NCBI GenBank assembly: GCA_029861865.1
Contig: JAOTYL010000012.1
Location: 62,001-126,000 of the forward strand
Length of the DNA: 64,000 nucleotides
DNA from: Myxococcales bacterium
GTDB lineage: Bacteria; Myxococcota_A; Polyangia; Polyangiales; Houyiibacteriaceae
Direction of reading: 5' to 3'
The notes beneath the pieces were generated by a model. The model did no database searches and was not told the origin of the DNA. It saw only the letters and a list, made by a program, of their open reading frames with translations. The translations under genes and the position numbers were made by a program. Shown here in pieces: positions 36,659 to 45,400 of the stretch (its first letter is position 1; each line of letters begins with the position of its first letter).

Positions 36659-36686
36659 ATTATAAATGACTGAGCCAGTCAGTCAA
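36659..36686 (-). promoter_or_regulatory. sigma-70-type promoter of the TetR gene
   Basis: Minus-strand -35 TTGACT (36686-36681) and -10 TATAAT (36664-36659), spacer 16 bases (17 if the -35 is read as TTTGAC). The -10 box is a perfect match. Transcription should begin at or beside the A of the start codon at 36651, giving a leaderless messenger. Confidence 0.75.
36667..36681. promoter_or_regulatory. TetR operator palindrome in the promoter spacer
   Basis: A perfect inverted repeat TGACTG-AGC-CAGTCA lies between the -35 and -10 boxes of the TetR promoter. Binding there would block RNA polymerase. TetR-type sites of similar TGACTGA...TCAGTCA form are common in this lineage. Confidence 0.75.
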
Positions 36687-36690
36687 ATAT

Positions 36691-37731
36691 TTAAGTCGTG
36701 GCCCGAATTACTCCACTATTTCGAAGGTTTAGGCCGTCTAGGCATCCTGAGATCTCATCGAGAACCTTGGGAACAGCCGACGGATCCGCGAGCGGATTGA
36801 TCACGCAAACGTCGATCCCCGCTTCGGCATAAGCGCGCACCCGCGCACGAATCGTTTCGGCAGGCCCGGCGATGGCCATGGCATCGCAGAGTCGGTCGGT
36901 CACCCCTGCTGCCACACCGGCTCGATCGCGCTTCGCAAACGACTCACGAATCTGTCTCGCTTCCTTCTCGAACCCGAGCCACTCGAAGCACTTGTTGTAC
37001 CCTGGGGTAGCCGCATACGCGCCGAAGACCGTTCGGATCATATTTCGCCCCATCGATGGGTCGTCGATCAACATGACGTGAAGGCGCGCGACCACCTCGA
37101 TCGCGTTGGGATCGCGCCCTGCCTCTTCGGCGCCCGCACGCACCTCGCGGAGCACCTGGGGAAGCGCGGACTCCGGGACCATGTTGAGGCAAATACCGTC
37201 GCAGAGGGCACCGGTGAGCCGCAACATCATTTTGTTGAGCGCTCCAAGATAAATGGGAACCTCTCCGACGGGAGAGCTTCCGAGCCTGAAACCCTTGACC
37301 GATAGGGTTTTGCCCTCGTAAGTCGTCTTCGCACCCGTCAGCATTTGCCGAAGCACCTCGACGTGCTCGCGCATGCGCGTGAGCGGTTTGTCGTAGGGTT
37401 GGCCACCCCAATCATGGACGATGTTGGGTGACGAAAGGCCGAGTCCGAGGATGAAGTTCCCATCGGTCAACTGGCTCAATGTCATTGCAGCCATTGCATG
37501 CATCATCGGCGTGCGTGTCTGCGCGGGAACCACGGCGGTTCCTAGTCGCAATCCTGGAAGACCCTGCGCCACTGCCCCAGCTAGCGCGTACGAATCGCCT
37601 CCATTGACCTCGGCCATCCATACTTCTTCGTACCCGAGGTCGCGGGCGCCTTTGGCGAGCTCCACTGCCTTGTCGGCGCTGCCGATGGGCAAGGTGAATC
37701 CGAGCCGGACGTTCTTCTCCGTGCGTTCCAT
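36691..37731 (-). CDS. LLM class (F420-type) oxidoreductase
   Basis: A 346-residue luciferase-like monooxygenase/F420-dependent oxidoreductase. ATG 37731, preceded by GAGAGG, gives MERTEKNVRLGFTLPIGSADKAVELAKGARDLGYEEVWMAEVNGGD, the usual TIM-barrel start; the longer frame to 37911 lacks such sequence. LRLGTAVVPAQTRTPMMHAMAAMTL and GNFILGLGLSSP are cofactor-site blocks. It could reduce or oxidise a ketone, alcohol or methylene-type substrate, with F420 or FMN as carrier. The thioesterase gene lies 31 bases upstream on the same strand. Confidence 0.88.
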   Translation of the reverse strand: MERTEKNVRLGFTLPIGSADKAVELAKGARDLGYEEVWMAEVNGGDSYALAGAVAQGLPGLRLGTAVVPAQTRTPMMHAMAAMTLSQLTDGNFILGLGLSSPNIVHDWGGQPYDKPLTRMREHVEVLRQMLTGAKTTYEGKTLSVKGFRLGSSPVGEVPIYLGALNKMMLRLTGALCDGICLNMVPESALPQVLREVRAGAEEAGRDPNAIEVVARLHVMLIDDPSMGRNMIRTVFGAYAATPGYNKCFEWLGFEKEARQIRESFAKRDRAGVAAGVTDRLCDAMAIAGPAETIRARVRAYAEAGIDVCVINPLADPSAVPKVLDEISGCLDGLNLRNSGVIRATT

Positions 37732-37762
37732 CGCTATACCTCTCTCTTGCACCGCTGCTTGC

Positions 37763-38233
37763 TCATGACGATCCTTTCGCGGCGAGCCGGCGCTTGCGGC
37801 GATGAACGGCCTCTGCAGCAAGACGACGATCTTCGTCGGTTTCTGCCAAAAGCGGCGGCACGGGACATGGCTTGCCGTCATCACCGATGTTGACGAATGT
37901 CGTCCGCGCATCCGCGCACAGAGCCCGGTCTCCTGTCTCGGCGTGCTCGCGCTCGACGCGCACGCCGATCTCCATCGATGTCTTGAAGGCGGCGTTCAAG
38001 CGAGCCGTCAATCGAACCACGTCGCCGACCTTGATCGGCGCTTTGAACTCGAGCGCATCGACCCGAGCCGTGACCGATACGTGTCCGCAGTGGCGCTTTG
38101 CGGCGATCGAGCTGCAGATGTCGATCCAACTCATGATCACCCCCCCAAAAGCAGTTCCAATGGCGTTGGTGTGCTGAGGGAGGACGAGCTCCGTCATCTC
38201 GGTGAACGAATCAGAGGGTCGCTTCGCTTCCAC
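37763..38233 (-). CDS. hotdog-fold acyl-CoA thioesterase
   Basis: About 156 residues from GTG 38233 (the frame is open up to 38320, overlapping the sulfotransferase). NAIGTAFGGVIMSWIDICSSIAAKRHC is the YciA/acyl-CoA hydrolase signature with the catalytic Asp in the hotdog helix. LEFKAPIKVGDVVRLTARLN follows. It hydrolyses acyl-CoA thioesters, clearing CoA-bound intermediates. Exact start uncertain. It sits between the LLM oxidoreductase and the sulfotransferase, all on the minus strand, possibly one operon. Confidence 0.85.
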   Translation of the reverse strand: MEAKRPSDSFTEMTELVLPQHTNAIGTAFGGVIMSWIDICSSIAAKRHCGHVSVTARVDALEFKAPIKVGDVVRLTARLNAAFKTSMEIGVRVEREHAETGDRALCADARTTFVNIGDDGKPCPVPPLLAETDEDRRLAAEAVHRRKRRLAAKGSS

Positions 38234-38292
38234 CGGGGGAGCATACCCTTTCCGTCGACCATCGGATCCGTCTTTTTCGGGCTCGGTCGCGC

Positions 38293-39609
38293 TCAAGCCA
38301 TCAAGTCGAAGCGGTCGCAATAGTCTGCAAACCGCTCCCGGATGGCGCCGGGCTCCAAGCCGAATCCCTGCGCCCCGTGAATGTGTCGCGGACTCGCATT
38401 TTCACGCTTCGCGCGGATGAACGCTTGCATCGCAGTACTCGCGTCCTCGCTGAGATCCATCCCGAGCTCGCGGTAAGCCGCAACTACTGTCCCTAGAGGG
38501 TCGCGGCTCAGGTCCGGCGACCGGACGTGGGCGAAACGGTTTGCCGGCAACCGGTCCACCGCAGCCACCGCCGACTCGAGCATCGACATCATGTAGCTCT
38601 CGGGAAGCTCCTGCCCGAGGGCTTTGGCGTCGACATCGCTGCTGAAGACCGAACGCGCATAGCCGTGCAAACTGCAGATCGAGCTCAACGTGTCGACGGG
38701 ATCGCGATGAATGAACACGAAGCGGGCACTTGGGAAGATGTCGACGATGGTGTCGACGAAGAACGTGTGCGTCGGATCTTTGAGTACGAGCCGTTTTCCA
38801 AAGGGCCGATGATGGTGAATCAACTGAAGCTGTCGGCGGTAGTGTCGATAAGCTATCCGCGAGTCTTGGTGGAGCAACCAATCGACGTAGCCCGAAGCGC
38901 GATATTGAACGTTGAACTGTAACGTCCGAAAGACGTTGGTGAAGAGAGCCCGGCACTCGTCGGTCTGATGCGCATCCATCGGATGGATCGCCTTGATGTT
39001 GGGCGATAGGATATCGGCCAGCCCTAGTGTAAATGTGAGCTTTCGTTGCCGAGCCTCGGGACCCTCGGCCGTGTGCACCGGGTCGAAGCTCTCCCAATGG
39101 GGAAGCGTCCGGCTATCCGGATCCTGGGCAAGCAACCGATGAAGAAAAGTCGTCCCGCTTCGAAAGAGCCCCAAGACGAAAACAGGCGGCGGAAGCTCGA
39201 CGCCCTCCACGGCTGGATTCTCGCGGAAGGCTTTTTCTACGCGAAGGTGCGTCGTCGCCATACGCGTGCAGTCGATCCGTGCGGCGATTTTGCCGATGAA
39301 GTTGAGGGCGGCGTCCTGATTCAACGACTCGACGAGCGCTCGAAGCGCCGTCTGCGTGTCCGGGGTAGGGTCACCGGCGTCGGGTTGCCGTCGCTGCGCG
39401 ATTTCCCAGTACCCGTCGGCGTCGGGTCGTCCGAATGGCTCCCACCGTCCGCCAATTCGGTTCGCTGCGCGTACCCAGCGGGCATGCGACTCGCACGCCT
39501 GCGTGAACTGGGGAACGCAGATCTCCGGTGTTTTCCGAGCTTGAATCGAAGCGCCAAGCTCGAGATCGAGAGCCACTGGAGGGGGCGGATACGTCGATTG
39601 CCGGCCCAT
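38293..39609 (-). CDS. PAPS-dependent sulfotransferase family protein
   Basis: A 438-residue protein of the sulfotransferase_3-like class. The 5'-phosphosulfate loop FVLGLFRSGTTFLHRLLAQD is at about 142-161, and the 3'-phosphate strand RFVFIHRDPVDTLSSICSLHGYA is intact. It transfers sulfate from PAPS to a hydroxyl or amine acceptor, perhaps a lipid or polyketide. The 140-residue N-terminal extension is typical of this bacterial subgroup. Start at ATG 39609; no strong ribosome site seen. Acceptor unknown. Confidence 0.85.
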   Translation of the reverse strand: MGRQSTYPPPPVALDLELGASIQARKTPEICVPQFTQACESHARWVRAANRIGGRWEPFGRPDADGYWEIAQRRQPDAGDPTPDTQTALRALVESLNQDAALNFIGKIAARIDCTRMATTHLRVEKAFRENPAVEGVELPPPVFVLGLFRSGTTFLHRLLAQDPDSRTLPHWESFDPVHTAEGPEARQRKLTFTLGLADILSPNIKAIHPMDAHQTDECRALFTNVFRTLQFNVQYRASGYVDWLLHQDSRIAYRHYRRQLQLIHHHRPFGKRLVLKDPTHTFFVDTIVDIFPSARFVFIHRDPVDTLSSICSLHGYARSVFSSDVDAKALGQELPESYMMSMLESAVAAVDRLPANRFAHVRSPDLSRDPLGTVVAAYRELGMDLSEDASTAMQAFIRAKRENASPRHIHGAQGFGLEPGAIRERFADYCDRFDLMA

Positions 39610-39739
39610 GAGGTACCGCTACAAAACCATGATCGAGGCGCCGGACGTAGTTTTCGGCAGGAAATGACCCGGAAATCGGTGTCGTGACAGCTCGAGGAAT
39701 CGCCAACCCCCTCTTTGAGCCCTGTGCCGGCTTCCCCGT

Positions 39740-40090
39740 TCAATGAAGCTTTTCCAAATGCGCCTTCAACAGCTGAGCATGGTTGTGAGCTACGGCTTTC
39801 GATGCATAGAGGAACGTCGCCTTTCGTAGACCGATCTGCTTTCGGAGCTCGATCGCGGCGTCCTTGTGCGCCAATAGCTCGCGGTGATACCGCTTCTTGA
39901 ACTCCGTCCAGGTTCCGGCATCGCTATGAAACCAGCGGCGAAGCTCGGTCGAAGGTGCGAGGTCTTTGACCCATAGATCGATCTCGGCATCTTCTTTAGA
40001 AAGCCCGCGCGGCCAAAGGCGATCGACCAGAACACGAAGTCCGTCTCCGCGCTCGACTGGATCGTAAACGCGCTTGATCTGCACGTTCAT
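39740..40090 (-). CDS. DUF488 family protein
   Basis: A 116-residue cytosolic protein. VQIKRVYDPVERGDGLRVLVDRLWPRGLSKEDAEIDLWVKDLAPS is the DUF488 core, and LRRWFHSD follows. Its function is not established; members are widespread and often sit near catabolic genes. The TauD-like gene is nine bases upstream on the same strand. The 130-base gap downstream to the sulfotransferase start holds nothing recognised. Confidence 0.9.
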   Translation of the reverse strand: MNVQIKRVYDPVERGDGLRVLVDRLWPRGLSKEDAEIDLWVKDLAPSTELRRWFHSDAGTWTEFKKRYHRELLAHKDAAIELRKQIGLRKATFLYASKAVAHNHAQLLKAHLEKLH

Positions 40091-40099
40091 CGCTGCGCC

Positions 40100-41176
40100 C
40101 TAGGCCCACGCAACGGCGATCATTCGGGGCCCGAGAAAAGGCAACCGCCCGTGGCCGGTGGAGTCGTTGTCGATCGCGAGGACGTCCCCGTTCTTCCAAG
40201 GTGTGATCACCAGGTTCTTCCAGATCGCATCCCGAACGGCTTCCATGTCCGAGTCTGGAATGATGGTCCCGTCCCCATAAGTACAATGCATGGGCAGGTC
40301 GTCGGAGTTCCTGAGGCGCCGCTGGGCCACGGTATAAGTCTTCCCAGCGATCCAGGCGAGAAAGCTTCGCAGCGAGGGCCTCAGGAGAAAGATTCGGCGA
40401 AGCTCTCCGTCCCCATTCGAAGTGTGAAAGACAGCAGCGTGATTGAACCAGACCATCTCGCCGGTCCTCGGGTGGGCTTTGGCTGCGGGCTGAAAGCTGA
40501 GCAGCTTGAGTGAGTTGTCTTCGCCCCAAATCGGCGTGAAGTTCTCTCTCGCACACTTCTCCTCGACGATCGCGTGGTCAGTCGTTTGAAACATGTCGGC
40601 CCACGGTTTGAGCTGCGTGAGGTCCCATGGCCTTTGTTTACCCGGCGCCCGATAGTTTCGCACGATCCGAATGCCTCGCCTCTCGAAGCGTTCCCTCACT
40701 TCGGGGTCGAGATCTTTGTAGACATTCCGCATGTCGACCAAGGGCGTCTCGCCACTCCCCGCGGCGGGCTCGGACTTGCACCAAAAGAATACGCTTCGCG
40801 GAGGATGGGCGACGAAGCTCATCTCGTTGTGCTCTGGGATCGGGAACAAGCTTGGGATCTCGCTCGCCGTAAAGACGTAATCGGTGAGGGCATTGCGTGG
40901 CGAGAGCCCGAGGTACTCGCTCTGAAGGCCGTCATCGATCGCGCGCGCGATGCGTTCGAAGTCGTTCGCCTCGGTGACGTCGAAGCCTCGAAAAAGGATC
41001 GCCCCATGTCGAGTGAGCTGGTCGCGGACGTAGTCCGCTTGGCCGGTGAGCCAGGATATCAGCCCCTCGACGCCGGGATTGCCATCGGCATGAATCACCC
41101 TTGGGAGCTCGCCTTGGGATCGGTAGGTGCTCGGCTGGGTCGGCCCCGTCGCCGGTTCGGCCATTTCCATTTTCAT
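40100..41176 (-). CDS. TauD/TfdA-family Fe(II)/2-oxoglutarate dioxygenase
   Basis: A 358-residue dioxygenase. The core begins RHGAILFRGFDVTEANDFERIA. The metal pair is visible in PIPEHNEMSF (His-x-Glu in place of the commoner His-x-Asp, in TauD-like sequence) and the distal His in STGHGRLPFLGPR, with the 2-oxoglutarate Arg nearby. It hydroxylates a substrate with 2-oxoglutarate and O2. Divergent from the Rieske oxygenase gene with about 50-135 bases between, so they may share control. Substrate unknown. Confidence 0.85.
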   Translation of the reverse strand: MKMEMAEPATGPTQPSTYRSQGELPRVIHADGNPGVEGLISWLTGQADYVRDQLTRHGAILFRGFDVTEANDFERIARAIDDGLQSEYLGLSPRNALTDYVFTASEIPSLFPIPEHNEMSFVAHPPRSVFFWCKSEPAAGSGETPLVDMRNVYKDLDPEVRERFERRGIRIVRNYRAPGKQRPWDLTQLKPWADMFQTTDHAIVEEKCARENFTPIWGEDNSLKLLSFQPAAKAHPRTGEMVWFNHAAVFHTSNGDGELRRIFLLRPSLRSFLAWIAGKTYTVAQRRLRNSDDLPMHCTYGDGTIIPDSDMEAVRDAIWKNLVITPWKNGDVLAIDNDSTGHGRLPFLGPRMIAVAWA

Positions 41177-41313
41177 TGCGGTTCGGCCATCTTACCCATC
41201 AAACGGGCCAGTGAAACCCTCTTGTTTTGACCGCGCATCCAAACACCACCAAATACGGGGTGCAGGGAGGTGCGGCATTTGCGCATGCGGCCTTGGGTGT
41301 AAGCTCTCATTGG

Positions 41314-42462
41314 GTGTCTAGGAATCCCCCGACTTACGATCGCCTTCTTCGAGAGCTCACCGCGGTCTACCAAGGGCGGCTGAAGCCACCTGTCGCAGAG
41401 TTCCAGATTCCGACGAAGTCCTACACTAACGAGGCGCTTTTCGAAGCGGAACAGCGACTACTGCGTCGGCTTCCCATCGTGGTGGCGCACGTCTCGCAGC
41501 TCGCGGCGCCAGGGGCCTGCCTGGTACACGATGCGCTAGGCACGCCACTCATGATCCTACGCAACCGCGAGGGCAAGCTCCACGCGATGTTCAATGTCTG
41601 TCGCCATCGCGGAACGCGGCTGCTCGAAGACGAAGGGTTCTGCGAAGTCCGAAAGGGCTTCCATTGCCGCTATCACGGCTGGACCTACGACATCGACGGC
41701 AAGCTGGTGAACGTCCCTAAACAAGAGCTCTTCCCCTCGCTAAAGAAGGAAGCGCACAATCTCGTCTCGGTGCCAGTCCAAGAGAGGTTTGGCTTCGTTT
41801 GGGTCGTGGCCACTCCTGGCGACGACTACGACTTCGACTCCTTCCTCGATCCGCTCGAAGCCGACCTGGCACCACTGGAGCTCGAGAACCACGTCGTGTT
41901 CCGGCGCGGCACTGCGACCAGGCGCACCAACTGGAAGATCGTGATGGAAGCCTTCCTCGATGGCTACCATGTCCGCCACCTCCACAAGAGCACGGTCGGC
42001 CCGTACTTCCAAGACCACCAGAGCTTCACCGAAGCTGCTGGTCCGCACGTGCGCTCTATCGTAGGCCGAAGCGGCTTTGCCGAAGCCATCAAGAACGACG
42101 CGACCGAAAACATCCGTGACATCGCGACACCGACCTATGTGTTCTTCCCCAACACGATCTTCGTCGTGCAGCCAGATTTCGTCAGCAGAGCAACTGTCTA
42201 TCCGCTGTCGATCGACGAGATTTACTGGGAGCACGATCTGATCATTCCCGAGGCTCCAGGAACCGAAAAGGCGCTGGCACACTGGGAGCTCAACTACGAG
42301 CTCATCCAAAACGGCGTGTTCGACAAAGAGGATCTCTGGGTCTGCGAGCAGATCCAAAAAGGCATAGGGAGCGGAGCCAACGAGTTTCTGACCTGTGGCA
42401 CCGAGGAAGCGCCGATCTATTGGTGGCACGAAGAGCTGTCCAAGCGTCTCCGGGCCACGTAG
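41314..42462 (+). CDS. Rieske non-haem iron oxygenase, alpha subunit
   Basis: About 382 residues if the GTG at 41314 is the start; TTG 41227 extends the frame with unlikely sequence. The Rieske motif CRHRG...CRYHGW binds the 2Fe-2S cluster; the mononuclear iron motif is DGYHVRHLH (Asp-x2-His-x4-His). Length and layout match aromatic-ring or quaternary-amine oxygenase alpha subunits. It adds O2 to a substrate using electrons from an external reductase, which is not in the window. Convergent with the giant repeat gene, 24 bases apart. Confidence 0.87.
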   Translation: MSRNPPTYDRLLRELTAVYQGRLKPPVAEFQIPTKSYTNEALFEAEQRLLRRLPIVVAHVSQLAAPGACLVHDALGTPLMILRNREGKLHAMFNVCRHRGTRLLEDEGFCEVRKGFHCRYHGWTYDIDGKLVNVPKQELFPSLKKEAHNLVSVPVQERFGFVWVVATPGDDYDFDSFLDPLEADLAPLELENHVVFRRGTATRRTNWKIVMEAFLDGYHVRHLHKSTVGPYFQDHQSFTEAAGPHVRSIVGRSGFAEAIKNDATENIRDIATPTYVFFPNTIFVVQPDFVSRATVYPLSIDEIYWEHDLIIPEAPGTEKALAHWELNYELIQNGVFDKEDLWVCEQIQKGIGSGANEFLTCGTEEAPIYWWHEELSKRLRAT

Positions 42463-42486
42463 AAAGTCGTCGCTGCGCTACACGGA

Positions 42487-45400
42487 CTAAGGCAACACAC
42501 AGGCGGGAAGACAGCCGAGCGGTCCACTGCCGTTGTTGACGCCGTCATCGCAACCCTCGGTTCCTTGGATCAAGGCATCACCGCAGCTCTGGATCGTGAA
42601 GCAGAACCAACACAGCCCCTCGCCACCGGTATTGATGCCGTCGTCACAGATCTCCGGAGCCACGGGCGTGCTGTCGCCACAGGTCGCCGGTCCGATGATA
42701 CAGCCTGGGAAACATCCGAGTGGACCGGTGCCGCCTATGTCGTTGACGCCGTCGTCGCATCGCTCGGTGCCTTCGATCACGGCGTCGCCACAGCTCTGAA
42801 TGAAAGCGCAGGCCACGCACTGCCCATCACCGCCGTCGTTGAAGCCATCATCGCACGCTTCGGTGCCGTCTGCGGTTCCATCGCCGCACACTTGCAGCTT
42901 GTTGCAGCCGGCCAGACATTCGCCGGGTCCGCCGTCGTTGGTACCGTCGTCGCAAACCTCGGTGCCTTCAGCGATCGCGTTGCCGCAGTTCTGAATGCCG
43001 AGACAACCGGGCAAGCATTCTCCCTGACCACCATCATTGAGCCCGTCGTCGCAGATCTCGGTGCCCTCGACCGCGCCATCACCACAGACCTGGACCAGGC
43101 TGCAGCCGAAGCACTCGTTGTCGCCACCGTCGTTGACCCCGTCGTCGCAGACCTCACTGCCCTCGACCGTTCCGTTACCGCACGCGGCAGGCGGGTTGCA
43201 GCCCGGGAGGCACTGGCGTGGACCCGTGCCATCGTTGACGCCGTCATCGCAAAGCTCGGTGCCCTCGGTGACGTTGTCGCCACAGAACTGAACCTTCAGA
43301 CACCCACCGAGGCACTCGCCCTCGCCGCCGTCGTTGGTGCCGTCGTCGCAGACCTCGGTGCCATTCGGCACGCCATCGCCACAAACTTGAATTCCCACGC
43401 AGCCGGCCACGCACTGACCTGGGCCACCGTCGTTGACGCCATCGTCACAAACCTCGGTCCCTTGGACCAGCGTGTCACCACAGGTCTGCACGCCGGTGCA
43501 ACCGGGCAGGCACTCGTTGTTGCCGCCGTCGTTGACCCCGTCGTCGCAAACCTCGGGGGGTTCGGGGATGCCGTCACCACAGCTCGCAGGCGCCGTGCAC
43601 CCAGGCAAGCAGTTGAGCGGCCCGGTCCCGTTGTTCACGCCGTCGTCGCAGGCCTCGGTGCCGTTGGTGACCGCGTCACCGCAGCTCTGAATGGCGAAGC
43701 ATCCGGAGACACACTCACCCTCGCCGCCGTCATTGACCCCATCGTCGCAGGCTTCGGTGCCGTTGGTCACGGTGTCACCACAGTTTTGAAGGCCGCCACA
43801 GCCGCCAAGGCACTCGCCCTCGCCGCCGTCATTGGTGCCGTCGTCACAGACCTCTAGGCCCTCGACCACGCTGTCGCCGCACACCGACGGCGGCTGGCAA
43901 CCCGCAAGGCAGAGCAACGGTCCGGTGCCGTCGTTCACACCGTCGTCACAGGCCTCGGTGCCCTCGGTGACCGCGTTACCGCAGGTCTGAATGACCGTGC
44001 ATGCGAAGCATTCGAGATCGCCGCCGTCGTTGATACCGTCATCGCAGACCTCAGGCGGCTCCGTGACACTGTCGCCGCAGTTTGCTGGTGGGGCGCAACC
44101 CGGGAGACAGAGGCCGGGCCCGGTGCCGTTGTTCACGCCGTCATCGCAGGCTTCGGTGCCCTCGGTGACCGCATCACCGCAGACCTGGACCCTCGTGCAA
44201 CCAGCCAGACACTCGTTGTCACCGCCGTCATTGGTGCCGTCGTCGCACACCTCGGTCCCATTGGCCACGCCGTCGCCGCAGTTCTGGAGGCTCAGACATC
44301 CGGCCACGCACTCTCCGGCGCCGCCGTCATTGAAGCCATCATCGCAGAATTCCGTGCCCTGCGTGATGTTGTCGCCACAGCTCTGAAGACCAGTGCAGCC
44401 CGGGAGACACTCGCCTTCGCCGCCGTCGTTGACGCCGTCGTCGCAGACCTCCGGAACTTCGGGAATCCCATTGCCGCAGTTTGCCGCGGCGGTGCAGCCA
44501 GCGAGACAACCGAGCGGACCGGTGCCGTCGTTGACACCGTCATCGCACTGCTCCGTACCTTCGGTGATCGCATCACCGCAGCTCTGAATCACGGTGCAGC
44601 CGAGGCACTCGCCCTCACCGCCGTCATTGGTGCCGTCGTCGCATAGCTCAGTGCCCTCAACCGTGTTGTCACCGCAGGCCTGAATTGTGAGGCAGCCCGG
44701 CGCGCACTGACCCTGACCGCCGTCGTTGGTGCCGTCATCGCACACCTCGGTTCCCTCAGCGACGCTGTCCCCACAGCTCTGGAGCTTCGCGCAGCCGGGC
44801 AGGCACTCGCCTTCATCACCATTGTTGATGCCGTCATCGCAGAGCTCCGGCGGCTCGGCCACGCCATCTCCACACGCCGCTGGCGAAAGGCAGCCCGGCA
44901 GGCAACCAAGGAGGCCCGTGCCATCATTCGTGCCATCGTCGCACTGCTCGGTCCCCTCGGTGACCGCGTCGCCGCAGCTCTGGATCTTCTGGCAGGTCGG
45001 AAGGCATTCGCCCTCACCGCCGTCGTTGGTGCCGTCATCGCAGAGCTCGGTGCCCTCAATGACGTTGTCGCCGCAGGTCTGAATCGTGAGACAGCCCGGC
45101 GCGCATTGTCCCTGACCGCCGTCATTCACCCCATCGTCGCAAAGCTCGGTGCCTTGCGTGAGGCTATCGCCACAGCTCTGAAGGCCGGTACAGCCAGGCA
45201 AGCACTCGGCTTCGCCACCGTCGTTGACGCCATCGTCGCAGACCTCCGGCACCTCGACCACGCCGTTGCCGCACGCTGCGGGCGAAGTGCAGCCGGGGAG
45301 ACAGCCGAGGAGGCCCGTGCCATCGTTGGTGCCGTCGTCGCATTGCTCGGTCCCTTCGGTCACCGCGTCGCCACAGCTCTGGATCTTCTGGCAGGTCGGA

